Notes: generated by a model from the sequence alone, not told the origin. DNA of 7,036 nt from DAOUMU01 sp034409055 (GCA_034409055.1 DAOUMU010000115.1:1-7036); one strand, 5' to 3'; shown: positions 1 through 5,746, counted from the first letter of the stretch. A program made the numbers and translations.

Positions 1-28
1 CCAAACCGGACTACAGGTCTAAAAATAG

Positions 29-127
29 AGCGAAATTAGCTTTGTAGAGGACTCACCGGTCTTGCAAGCGGATGCCAAAGCTGTCGGAGGCTCGCTAGAG
101 CAGGGTTTCCAGACAGAAACTAGCTAA
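29..127 (+). other. Unrecognised open stretch at left edge, no start codon
   Basis: The frame beginning at position 29 stays open to a TAA at 125-127 and reads in part FVEDSPVLQADAKAVGG. It has no ATG, and stop codons lie just upstream at 20-22 and 26-28, so it cannot simply be the end of a gene entering from the left. I do not recognise the peptide. No HsdS first TRD can be read in this stretch in any forward frame. It may be junction debris where the first half of the neighbouring hsdS was lost. Confidence 0.15.
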
Positions 128-919
128 AGTTGAACTTCCCCTCCCTCCCCTCCCCGAACAACACCGCATCGTCGCCGAGATAGAAAAGCAATTGACCCGC
201 CTCGACGCGGGCGTGGCCGCCCTCAAACGCGCCCAGACCCGCCTACAGCGCTACAAAGCCGCCGTGCTCAAAACTGCCTGCGAAGGCCGCTTGGTTCCCC
301 AAGACCCCACCGACGAACCCGCTCCCGTTCTGCTGGAACGCATCCTCACCGAGCGCCGCCAGCAGTGGGAAGCCGAACAACACGCCAAAGGCAAAGACCC
401 GGCCAAACTCAAATACAAAGCCCCCACCCCACCCAACACCGACGGTCTGCCGGAGTTGCCGGAGGGCTGGATGTGGGCGAGTTTGGAGCAATTGTCTTGG
501 AACTCAGGCTATGGTACTTCACAAAAATGCGATTATGATGTTCCCGGCCCGCCAGTATTGCGAATACCAAATATCATTGGGGGGCGTCTTGATTTCAGTG
601 ATATGAAGTATGCCATTAATGCCGATGAACTGACCCCTGAAAAAGCTGTGGCAGAAGGTGACATACTAATTATTCGAACAAATGGCAGTAAAGACCTTAT
701 TGGTCGAAGTGCTTTGGTGAGACAAACATTTGAGCAACCGTATTTCTTTGCCTCGTATCTGATTAGATTCCGAATTTTGAACAGTACAAATATAGCCAAT
801 TGGCTAACAACGATTTGGAATGCACAGAGCATACGTAGCCAGATTGAACGAATGGCTGCAACCACGGCAGGGCAGTACAACGTGAATATTGCAAAATTAA
901 ATCGGCTGGTTTTTCCTAT

Positions 920-926
920 CCCCCCC
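920..926 (+). repeat. C7 homopolymer at the hsdS frameshift
   Basis: Seven consecutive C residues cover the IPP codons just before the second EQHRIV motif. Eight would restore the full hsdS frame through the C-terminal helix. Homopolymer C/G tracts are known slippage sites, and poly-G phase variation of hsdS is documented in Neisseria gonorrhoeae (NgoAV). A tract of seven is short for rapid switching, so a fixed mutation or a sequencing error is equally possible. Confidence 0.6.
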
Positions 927-1168
927 TCGCTGAACAGCACCGCATCGTGGCCGAAGTCGAGCGGCGGCTGTCGGTGGTGGAAGGGGTGGAGGCCGCCCTC
1001 GCCGCCAACCTCCACCGCGCTGAGCGGCTGCGGCAGGCCATTTTGAAACAGGCGTTTGAGGGCCGCTTGGTGTCACAGGACCCGGCGGATGAACCGGCCT
1101 CGGTGTTGTTGGAGCGGATTCGGGCGGAAAAGGCTAAGGCTGAGACGAAGGGGAAGAAGAAGCGAGGT

Positions 1169-1186
1169 CGGCAGCTCGAGTTGCCG
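1169..1186 (+). repeat. hsdS-end palindrome, copy 1 (imperfect)
   Basis: CGGCAGCTCGAGTTGCCG is centred on CTCGAG and self-complementary except for one mismatched pair (G1174 against T1181). It encodes the RQLELP part of the HsdS C-terminus and lies 24 nt before the pentapeptide gene start. The two other copies at 2446 and 4517 are perfect palindromes. Confidence 0.7.
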
Positions 1187-1209
1187 GGGATGTGAAATAG
1201 AAAATCTCA

Positions 1210-1986
1210 ATGGAACAGGAAATCTTGGTACACACGTTGGTATTTGTAATAGTCAGTCTTGCTCTGTGTCTCGCAATTGCTTATTTTCTAGATAGCAAAT
1301 ATCGAAAACAGCTCTTTGATTATATTCGGGACAATCTAGCTGGCACGATACTGTTTATATTAGGAATCTTCATTCTCATCGGTGGTTTCACATATCTTTA
1401 CGATGGAAACTGGAAATTCGTCAAGCTTGTAGAAGACTTCTACGCTAACTTTGGGGCTGAGTTTGTAAGTATTGCGATTACCGTATTGATTATTGATTAC
1501 TTGAATAGAAAAAGGCAGGAAACACAACTCAAGGCTCAACTCATCAGAGAGATGGGAGGGCCGGATAATGGATTTGCATTGAGAGCAGCTAGGGAGTTAG
1601 CACATCATAGATGGCTTTGCGATGGTTCACTGAGAGGAGCAAACTTGGGTGGAGCCAACTTGGCAGAAGGAGCCATCCTGACTAAAGCCGACTTATCATA
1701 TACTAATCTGTCATCAGCAAATCTAATTGGAGCCTTTATGCCTCGAGCCATTCTGGAAGAAGCTAATTTGATGAACGCCAAGTTATGCGGAGTCACCCTC
1801 AGCGAAGCCAATCTAAAGAAAGCTAACCTAATAGGTGCTGATTTTTTAGAAGCTGACCTGAGAGGAGTCAACTTGAAAGGAGCCAATTTGGTTGGAGCCA
1901 AGCTAGTTGGAGCAGTATATGACCAACATACAGTCTGGCCAGATGGTTTTGATCCAGATGAAGCTGGAGCTAGATTAATTGATTAA
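1210..1986 (+). CDS. Membrane-anchored pentapeptide-repeat protein
   Basis: The 258-residue product has an N-terminal membrane part and a C-terminal pentapeptide-repeat domain. Hydrophobic segments lie at about residues 5-27 and 43-64, with a weaker third at 82-97 (FVSIAITVLIIDYL). A charged linker (100-118) and a short helical section (GFALRAAREL, HHRWLCDGS) follow. Repeats of the A(N/D)LxxA type run from about 137 to 235, roughly twenty pentapeptides, enough for about five turns of a right-handed quadrilateral beta-helix. The C-terminus ends with VWPDGFDPDEAGARLID. The repeats are most likely cytoplasmic. Pentapeptide proteins are generally binding scaffolds; this anchored type has no established reaction that I know of, so no function is assigned. 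The ATG at 1210 lies 14 nt after the upstream hsdS stop, and no good Shine-Dalgarno is seen; the nearest purine run is GGGGA at 1186-1190. The gene is AT-richer than hsdM, suggesting separate origin. Confidence 0.85.
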   Translation: MEQEILVHTLVFVIVSLALCLAIAYFLDSKYRKQLFDYIRDNLAGTILFILGIFILIGGFTYLYDGNWKFVKLVEDFYANFGAEFVSIAITVLIIDYLNRKRQETQLKAQLIREMGGPDNGFALRAARELAHHRWLCDGSLRGANLGGANLAEGAILTKADLSYTNLSSANLIGAFMPRAILEEANLMNAKLCGVTLSEANLKKANLIGADFLEADLRGVNLKGANLVGAKLVGAVYDQHTVWPDGFDPDEAGARLID

Positions 1987-1990
1987 TTCC

Positions 1991-2131
1991 GAACAACACC
2001 GCATCGTAACCGAAGTCGAGCGGCGGCTGTCGGTGGTGGAAGAGGTCGAGGCCACCCTCACCGCCAACCTCACCTGCGCCGAACGGCTGCGGCAGGCCAT
2101 CCTCAAGCAAGCGTTTGAGGGAAGTAGTTGA
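1991..2131 (+). pseudogene. hsdS C-terminal helix remnant, second copy
   Basis: The frame starting GAA 1991 encodes EQHRIVTEVERRLSVVEEV and continues to LRQAILKQAFEG, then runs into element sequence and stops at TGA 2129-2131. It matches 932-1063 of the upstream hsdS at about 87% of positions by hand count. Homology begins directly at the EQHRIV codons, five bases after the pentapeptide stop codon, with no start codon and no TRD. It is a fragment of a specificity gene whose recognition part is absent. The missing stretch RLVxQDPADEP is replaced by the hairpin element that follows. Confidence 0.85.
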
Positions 2132-2206
2132 GATTGCTGTAGCCCCCCCAACCCCCCACAGGGGGGAGAAAAGCAGTTCCCCCCTTTGGGGGGTTAGGGG
2201 GGCAAA
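2123..2206. mobile_element. C6/G6-run hairpin element, copy A (non-autonomous, MITE-like)
   Basis: After a shared left flank (AGTAGTTGAGATTGCTGTA) comes a run of blocks C7-AA-C6-ACA-G6, a spacer, C6-TTT-G6-TTA-G6. The outer arms GCCCCCCCAACCCCCC and GGGGGGTTAGGGGGGC are inverted repeats with one mismatch, and an inner G6/C6 pair can stack inside, so the whole can fold as a long GC hairpin. It interrupts the hsdS tail frame with TGA 2129-2131 and TAG 2195-2197. Similar C/G-run dispersed repeats occur in several bacterial phyla (from memory, not checked). No coding capacity and no clear target duplication are seen. Confidence 0.65.
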
Positions 2207-2299
2207 TCCGCCTCGGTGCTGCTGGCGCGGATAAGGGAGGCGAGGGCTAAGGAAAAGGGGGGAGCGAAGCCTCGGAAGAAAAAGAAGAAGGAGCAGTAG
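2207..2299 (+). pseudogene. hsdS tail remnant A
   Basis: The frame from 2207 reads SASVLLARIREARAKEKGGA and then a lysine-rich end (KPRKKKKKEQ) to TAG 2297-2299. It corresponds to ASVLLERIRAEKAKAE in the upstream hsdS. It is in the same frame as the helix remnant at 1991, so element copy A interrupts what was one frame. The ending differs from the GRQLELPG type of the other tails, showing that it comes from a distinct hsdS allele. Confidence 0.75.
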
Positions 2300-2376
2300 T
2301 TGAGATTGCTGTAGCCCCCCGGCCCCCCACAGGGGGAGAAAAGCGGTTCCCCCCGCTGGGGGGCTAGGGGGGCAAA
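2295..2376. mobile_element. C6/G6-run hairpin element, copy B
   Basis: This second copy lies 172 bases after copy A and has the same left flank and the same right flank (CAAATCCGCCTCGGTGCTGCTGG). Its arms are GCCCCCCGGCCCCCC and GGGGGGCTAGGGGGGC, and the centre has G5 rather than G6. Because both flanks are shared, the pair arose by tandem duplication of an element-plus-hsdS-tail unit rather than by two independent insertions. Differences inside the runs show that the copies have since diverged. Confidence 0.65.
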
Positions 2377-2472
2377 TCCGCCTCGGTGCTGCTGGAGCGG
2401 ATTCGGGGGGCTAAGGCGGAGGCGAAGGGGAAGAAGAAGCAAGGTCGGCAACTCGAGTTGCCGGGGGTCTGA
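2377..2472 (+). pseudogene. hsdS tail remnant B (GRQLELPGV end)
   Basis: The frame from 2377 reads SASVLLERIRGAKAEAKGKK and ends KQGRQLELPGV, stop TGA 2470-2472. It has no start codon and is preceded by element copy B. Its last 40 bases are nearly identical to the tail at 4502-4543. The next gene starts only three bases after the stop, so if this tail is translated the two could be translationally coupled. Confidence 0.8.
2446..2463 (+). repeat. hsdS-end palindrome, copy 2 (perfect)
   Basis: CGGCAACTCGAGTTGCCG equals its own reverse complement over all 18 bases. It encodes RQLELP. The GGGGG at 2463-2467, which starts at its last base, is at Shine-Dalgarno distance (8 nt) from ATG 2476, so folding of this hairpin in mRNA could affect initiation of the next gene. 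Confidence 0.85.
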
Positions 2473-2475
2473 AAA

Positions 2476-2838
2476 ATGACGATTGTTTATCTGTTTAGAA
2501 AACCTAAATTCCCGATCATTTGCAGCGTTGATGACTTTTTCATAACAGCAAAGTCAGAAGCAGAGTTTCAGCGCAAGATTGCCAAAGTAGAGTTGACACC
2601 GGACGCACGCTATAACATGGTCGACTCCACCGGAGAAGGCTGGGAGTTTTACACAAATAAGATGTATGTAATTCCAGCGGTTAGAAGAAAATGGTCAAAA
2701 AAGAGGATTATTCAAGCCTATAACGATAGCAAAAATTGTAGAAGTGTTGGGATCACTTACTCAGACAAATCATTATCAAGTAAACCATTTGGAAAAATTC
2801 ACTCGGATATTATTGAACTCATAGAACAGTCTCAATAG
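2476..2838 (+). CDS. Hypothetical 120-residue protein
   Basis: I do not recognise the family. The product is 120 residues, soluble-looking, with no signal peptide or membrane segment. It begins MTIVYLFRKPKFPIICSVDD, has an aromatic middle (GWEFYTNKMYVIPAVRRKW, residues 54-73), a basic stretch KWSKKR (72-77) and an acidic C-terminal helix (DIIELIEQSQ). The ATG at 2476 is three bases after the hsdS tail B stop, with GGGGG at 2463-2467 as a possible ribosome-binding site. It is AT-richer than the surrounding hsdS/hsdM DNA. Its TAG stop (2836-2838) shares its G with the first base of an hsdS scrap. Regular codon use and an uninterrupted frame support a real gene. A small cargo or accessory protein of the restriction locus is possible, but nothing in the sequence shows a function. 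Confidence 0.7.
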   Translation: MTIVYLFRKPKFPIICSVDDFFITAKSEAEFQRKIAKVELTPDARYNMVDSTGEGWEFYTNKMYVIPAVRRKWSKKRIIQAYNDSKNCRSVGITYSDKSLSSKPFGKIHSDIIELIEQSQ

Positions 2839-2876
2839 TCGAGCGGCGGCTGTCGGTGGTGGCCGCCCTCCAATGA
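2838..2876 (+). pseudogene. Short hsdS helix scrap (VERRLSVV-AAL)
   Basis: The codons from GTC 2838 read VERRLSVVAALQ then TGA. They match VERRLSVVEGVEAAL of the hsdS at 99-1195 with a clean 12-base in-frame deletion between the GTG codons and GCCGCCCTC. The source contains GTGG twice around the lost bases, suggesting slippage deletion. Too short to act as a protein; it marks a recombination junction between the 120-aa gene and hsdM. Confidence 0.7.
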
Positions 2877-2901
2877 AGCCTTGCTCAAAAATCAACTAAT
2901 T

Positions 2902-2906
2902 AGGAG
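2902..2906 (+). promoter_or_regulatory. Ribosome-binding site of hsdM
   Basis: AGGAG lies 8 bases before ATG 2915 and fixes the hsdM start. The corresponding AGGA at 5331-5334 precedes the truncated hsdM copy at similar spacing. Confidence 0.75.
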
Positions 2907-2914
2907 TCAACCCA

Positions 2915-4399
2915 ATGTCCCAATCTGCCACTATTGTCCAACGCCTGTGGAACTACTGCAACGTCCTGCGTGATGACGGTATCTCCTACGGCGATTATCT
3001 GGAACAACTGACCTATCTCCTTTTTCTGAAAATGGACCAGGAGCGGGTGCAGGAACTGGGTCAGCTCAGCAGCATCCCGGCTGAACTCAGTTGGGCCAGC
3101 CTGACCGGCCTGGATGGCGAAGCCCTGGAAAGCCACTACCGCCACATCCTGGCCGAATTGGGCAAGGGCAGCGGCCTGATTCCCGTGATTTTTCGTAAGG
3201 CCCAAAATCGCATTCAAGACCCGGCCAAACTCAAGCGGCTGGTCAGTCTGATCGAGGGCGAAACCTGGCTGGGGTTGGGCGTCGACGTCAAGGCCGACAT
3301 TTACGAAGGGCTGCTGGAAAAGAACGCCCAGGACATCAAATCCGGCGCGGGTCAGTACTTCACCCCACGCCCGCTGATCCAGGCCATTGTGGACGTGATG
3401 CGGCCTGCACCGGGCCAGACCATCTGCGATCCGGCCGCCGGGACGGGTGGCTTTCTCCTGGCCGCCTATGACTACATCCGCCAACACCACAAATTGGACC
3501 GCGCCCAACGCCGCCACCTGACCCACGACGCCCTGCACGGCTGGGAGATTGTGGACAGCGCCGCCCGGCTGTGCGTGATGAATCTCTACCTGCACGGCAT
3601 CGGCACCGACGCCACCGACAGCCCCATCCGGGTCAGCGATAGTCTGGCCACCGATCCCGGCGAACGCTTCGACATGATCCTGACCAATCCCCCCTTTGGC
3701 AAAAAGAGCAGCGTCACCTACATCACCGATACCGGCGAAACCAGGCGCGAAGCCCAAACCATCGTCCGGGACGATTTCTGGACCTCGACCAGCAACAAGC
3801 AACTCAACTTTGTCCAGCACGTCAAAACCATTCTGGATACCAACGGCCAGGCCGCCGTCGTCGTGCCCGATAACGTCCTGTTTGAGGGTGGGGCGGGCGA
3901 AACCGTGCGCCGCAGGCTGCTGCACGAGTGCGAGGTCCATACCCTGCTGCGGCTACCCACCGGCGTCTTTTACGCCCAGGGGGTCAAGGCCAACGTGCTC
4001 TTCTTCGACCGCCGGCCGGGCAGCCCCACTCCCTGGACCAGGGAACTGTGGATTTACGACCTGCGCACCAACCAGAACTTCACCCTCAAACAAAACCCGC
4101 TCAGCCGGGCTCACCTGGAGGATTTCGTTCGCTGCTTCAATCCCGAAAATCGTCACCAGCGGCAGCCTACCTGGAGTGAGGATAATCCCGAAGGACGCTG
4201 GCGCTGCTTTAGCTACGACGAACTGCTGGCCCGCGACAAGGTCAGCCTCGATATCTTCTGGCTGCGCGACGAAAGCCTGGAGGATACCGCCAACCTGCCC
4301 GATCCTGACGTGCTGGCTTTGGAAATTGTCGAAGACTTACAAGCCGCGCTAGAGCAGTTCGCCGAAATTGCGGAGGATTTGGGAGAAGAGGCGATTTAA
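2915..4399 (+). CDS. hsdM: Type I restriction-modification methyltransferase subunit HsdM
   Basis: HsdM transfers a methyl group from S-adenosylmethionine to adenine N6 in a type I complex (M2S, or R2M2S with HsdR); HsdS chooses the site. The 494-residue product has a helical N-terminal domain (about residues 5-130), then GQYFTPRPL (about 148-156), the AdoMet-binding motif DPAAGTGG at 172-179, the catalytic NPPF motif at 258-261, and downstream VVVPDNVLFEGG, LRLPTGVFYAQGVKANVLFF and WIYDLRTNQ blocks typical of the family. Length is normal, and no frame defect or missing catalytic residue is visible. It is GC-rich, unlike the cargo genes. No intact hsdS or hsdR lies in the window, so activity would need HsdS from elsewhere or from the partial copies. 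After its TAA the same frame leads into an hsdS tail, indicating that the partner gene once followed directly and was deleted. Confidence 0.95.
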   Translation: MSQSATIVQRLWNYCNVLRDDGISYGDYLEQLTYLLFLKMDQERVQELGQLSSIPAELSWASLTGLDGEALESHYRHILAELGKGSGLIPVIFRKAQNRIQDPAKLKRLVSLIEGETWLGLGVDVKADIYEGLLEKNAQDIKSGAGQYFTPRPLIQAIVDVMRPAPGQTICDPAAGTGGFLLAAYDYIRQHHKLDRAQRRHLTHDALHGWEIVDSAARLCVMNLYLHGIGTDATDSPIRVSDSLATDPGERFDMILTNPPFGKKSSVTYITDTGETRREAQTIVRDDFWTSTSNKQLNFVQHVKTILDTNGQAAVVVPDNVLFEGGAGETVRRRLLHECEVHTLLRLPTGVFYAQGVKANVLFFDRRPGSPTPWTRELWIYDLRTNQNFTLKQNPLSRAHLEDFVRCFNPENRHQRQPTWSEDNPEGRWRCFSYDELLARDKVSLDIFWLRDESLEDTANLPDPDVLALEIVEDLQAALEQFAEIAEDLGEEAI

Positions 4400-4447
4400 A
4401 GAAACCCACTCAACCAAACCAATCAGCTCTGGGAGCGGCTGTTGGCC

Positions 4448-4543
4448 TCGGGGCTGCTGGCGCGGATTCGGGCGGAAAGGGCTACAGTCGGGGAGAAGAA
4501 GAAAAAGAAGCAAGGCCGGCAACTCGAGTTGCCGGGGGTGTAG
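4448..4543 (+). pseudogene. hsdS tail remnant C (GRQLELPGV end)
   Basis: Downstream of hsdM the frame reads SGLLARIRAERATVGEKKKK and ends KQGRQLELPGV, stop TAG 4541-4543. The recognisable homology to other hsdS tails begins near GLLARIRAE. The preceding bases (4400-4447, read NQTNQLWERLLA) are not recognisable as HsdS. This is where a complete hsdS would normally follow hsdM, so nearly all of it has been lost, leaving only the last 30 or so codons. The in-frame TTG at 4442 is the only nearby start candidate. Confidence 0.8.
4516..4535 (+). repeat. hsdS-end palindrome, copy 3 (perfect, 20 bp)
   Basis: CCGGCAACTCGAGTTGCCGG is a perfect 20-base palindrome; the shared 18-base core is at 4517-4534. 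It sits six bases before the tail stop codon and 16 bases before the DUF3592 gene start. There is no T-run after it, so it is not a typical intrinsic terminator. Confidence 0.85.
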
Positions 4544-4551
4544 GTAAAACT

Positions 4552-5310
4552 ATGAGTCAATCAACAGAAGAAGCCGTAACCCGACCAACCCCAAAGCGGC
4601 CACCAGGCATAGGCAGGGGAGGGTGTGAGTTTCTATTTGGTCTGGGCTGGACAACCTTTAGCCTTATCTTTGTCATCGTTCCCATCGCGGTTTTCATTAC
4701 AGAGTGGCAAACCTCCAACCTGCTCCGAACCACAGGGGTGACGACAGAAGCTGTCGTCATCAGTCGCCGGATTCATGAAGACTCGGACGGTGACACCTAC
4801 TACGTAACGTACCGCTACCGGGTGCCGATCAAGGGCGACCAAACCCAATTGACCCACGAAGAAAGTGTGAGTCACGATACCTATCAGGACCTTCCTCCGG
4901 AAAGTCGCGTTCTCGTTCGTTATTCTGCCACCAACCCTGAACTGGTTCGACTGGAAGGCCAATCCAAGACCTTTGAAGCAATTCTATTGACCTGCTTTAT
5001 GTTATTTGGCGGGCTTTTTGTCTTGATTGGGGTGTGGCTCGTCTACTCAAGCTGGCGGGAAATTCACAAGGTCCGCCTGTTGGCTCGGCACGGGGAACTG
5101 GCCACCGGTAGCGTGACTGATTGTTGGATAGAAACCGGCTCGGATGGTGACAAGGGGTATTGTGTAGCATTTCGATTTGCCGAACCCGGCCGGCCGGAAA
5201 TCACAACCGCCGAATATAACCGCAAAGCGTACAATACCTTGCAGATGGGTGACCCGGTGCAGGTGCGCTATGTGCCGGGTAAACCAGAAATCTGCTGTCT
5301 GGAGCTGTGA
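4552..5310 (+). CDS. DUF3592-family two-pass membrane protein
   Basis: The 252-residue product has transmembrane segments at about 29-50 and 142-167. Each is followed by a beta-rich domain, residues 56-134 and 172-252. The two domains look like an internal duplication: both carry (D/G)SDGD, then an aromatic-rich strand (YYVTYRYRV, YCVAFRF), then V-VRY-(x)-PE-LE near the end (VLVRYSATNPELVRLE, VQVRYVPGKPEICCLE). This is the pattern of DUF3592 proteins, which have no known biochemical activity. The first 25 residues are proline- and arginine-rich with no signal peptide. ATG 4552 lies 8 nt after the hsdS tail C stop, with AGGT at 4542-4545 as a possible ribosome-binding site. GC content lies between hsdM and the pentapeptide gene. 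A role in the restriction locus is only suggested by position. Confidence 0.8.
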   Translation: MSQSTEEAVTRPTPKRPPGIGRGGCEFLFGLGWTTFSLIFVIVPIAVFITEWQTSNLLRTTGVTTEAVVISRRIHEDSDGDTYYVTYRYRVPIKGDQTQLTHEESVSHDTYQDLPPESRVLVRYSATNPELVRLEGQSKTFEAILLTCFMLFGGLFVLIGVWLVYSSWREIHKVRLLARHGELATGSVTDCWIETGSDGDKGYCVAFRFAEPGRPEITTAEYNRKAYNTLQMGDPVQVRYVPGKPEICCLEL

Positions 5311-5341
5311 AGCTGTTTTGCGTTTAACAAAGGAACGAAAA

Positions 5342-5746
5342 ATGTCCAACCAATCCGCCCTTATCGTCCAACGCCTGTGGAACTACTGCAACGTCCTGCG
5401 GGACGACGGTATCTCCTACGGCGATTACCTGGAACAACTGACCTACTTGCTCTTTCTCAAAATGGACCAGGAGCAGGTGCAGGAACTGGGTCAGCTCAGC
5501 AGCATCCCGGCTGGACTCAGTTGGACCAGCCTGACCAGCCTGGATGGCGAAGCCCTGGAAAGCCACTACCGCCACATCCTGGCCGAATTGGGCAAGGGCA
5601 GCGGCCTGATCCCGGTCATCTTTCGCAAGGCCCAAAACCGCATTCAAGTGACTCAAAAGATAACCCTTCAATTTGCGCAACTGCACCTACAGAGCATAAT
5701 TTCACCACCCGACACGGGGAGAGAAACCAGGTTTTTTGTCGTCTGA
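5342..5746 (+). pseudogene. Truncated second hsdM (N-terminal domain only)
   Basis: The start MSNQSALIVQRLWNYCNVLR and the next residues match HsdM (2915) through FRKAQNRIQ, about 102 codons (5342-5648). Identity breaks exactly after CATTCAAG, corresponding to 3218 in the intact gene. The frame then adds 32 unrelated residues and stops at TGA 5744-5746 inside the inverted-repeat element. All AdoMet-binding and catalytic motifs are missing. By hand count about 18 of 280 bases differ, mostly at third codon positions, with only a few amino-acid changes. The copy therefore seems to have diverged under selection before truncation and is not a fresh duplication. AGGA at 5331-5334 is a good ribosome-binding site, so a 134-residue protein could still be made. 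Confidence 0.85.

Larger units (their letters stand above)
99..1195 (+). pseudogene. hsdS: Type I restriction specificity subunit HsdS, 5'-truncated and frameshifted
   Basis: HsdS sets the target sequence of a type I restriction-modification complex through two target-recognition domains (TRDs) separated by conserved coiled-coil helices. Here the frame opens after a TAG at 96-98 with no start codon. It runs through the central conserved block (LPLPPLPEQHRIVAEIE from 135, then EGRLVPQD near 285), a charged linker, and a TRD that starts at LPELPEGW (447) and ends near KLNRLVFPIPP (about 925). The TRD contains VLRIPNI, GDILIIRTNGS and AGQYNVN, and it is visibly AT-richer than the flanking helices, as is usual for TRDs. 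At the C tract 920-926 the frame breaks. One more C would continue the protein as LAEQHRIVAEVERRLSVVEG and on to GRQLELPGM, ending with TGA at 1193-1195. Without it the ribosome reads nonsense to 1046. The first TRD is missing. The second frame could restart at GTG 947. The family call is secure; whether any product is made is unknown. Confidence 0.85.

Noticed and set aside
1605..1901. 98-residue minus-strand frame with repetitive sequence
   Set aside because: Its periodicity mirrors the pentapeptide codons on the + strand; there is no independent support for a gene.
2139..2205. C/G-run hairpin as intrinsic terminator
   Set aside because: A strong stem is possible but no T-run follows either copy.
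2123..2472. Possible CRISPR-like repeats
   Set aside because: Only two copies, about 172 bases apart, with related hsdS sequence rather than unique spacers between them.
2900..3940. 346-residue open frame on the minus strand
   Set aside because: It is the antisense shadow of hsdM, whose family motifs and ribosome-binding site are clear; the minus-strand product is low-complexity and unrecognised.
3696..4352. 218-residue + strand frame inside hsdM
   Set aside because: Overlapping out-of-frame product rich in Pro, Ser, Cys and Arg, typical of a shadow in GC-rich coding DNA.
99..4543. Invertible hsdS shuffling locus
   Set aside because: All hsdS pieces are in the same orientation, no recombinase gene is present, and no inverted hsdS copies were found, so inversion-based switching is not supported.
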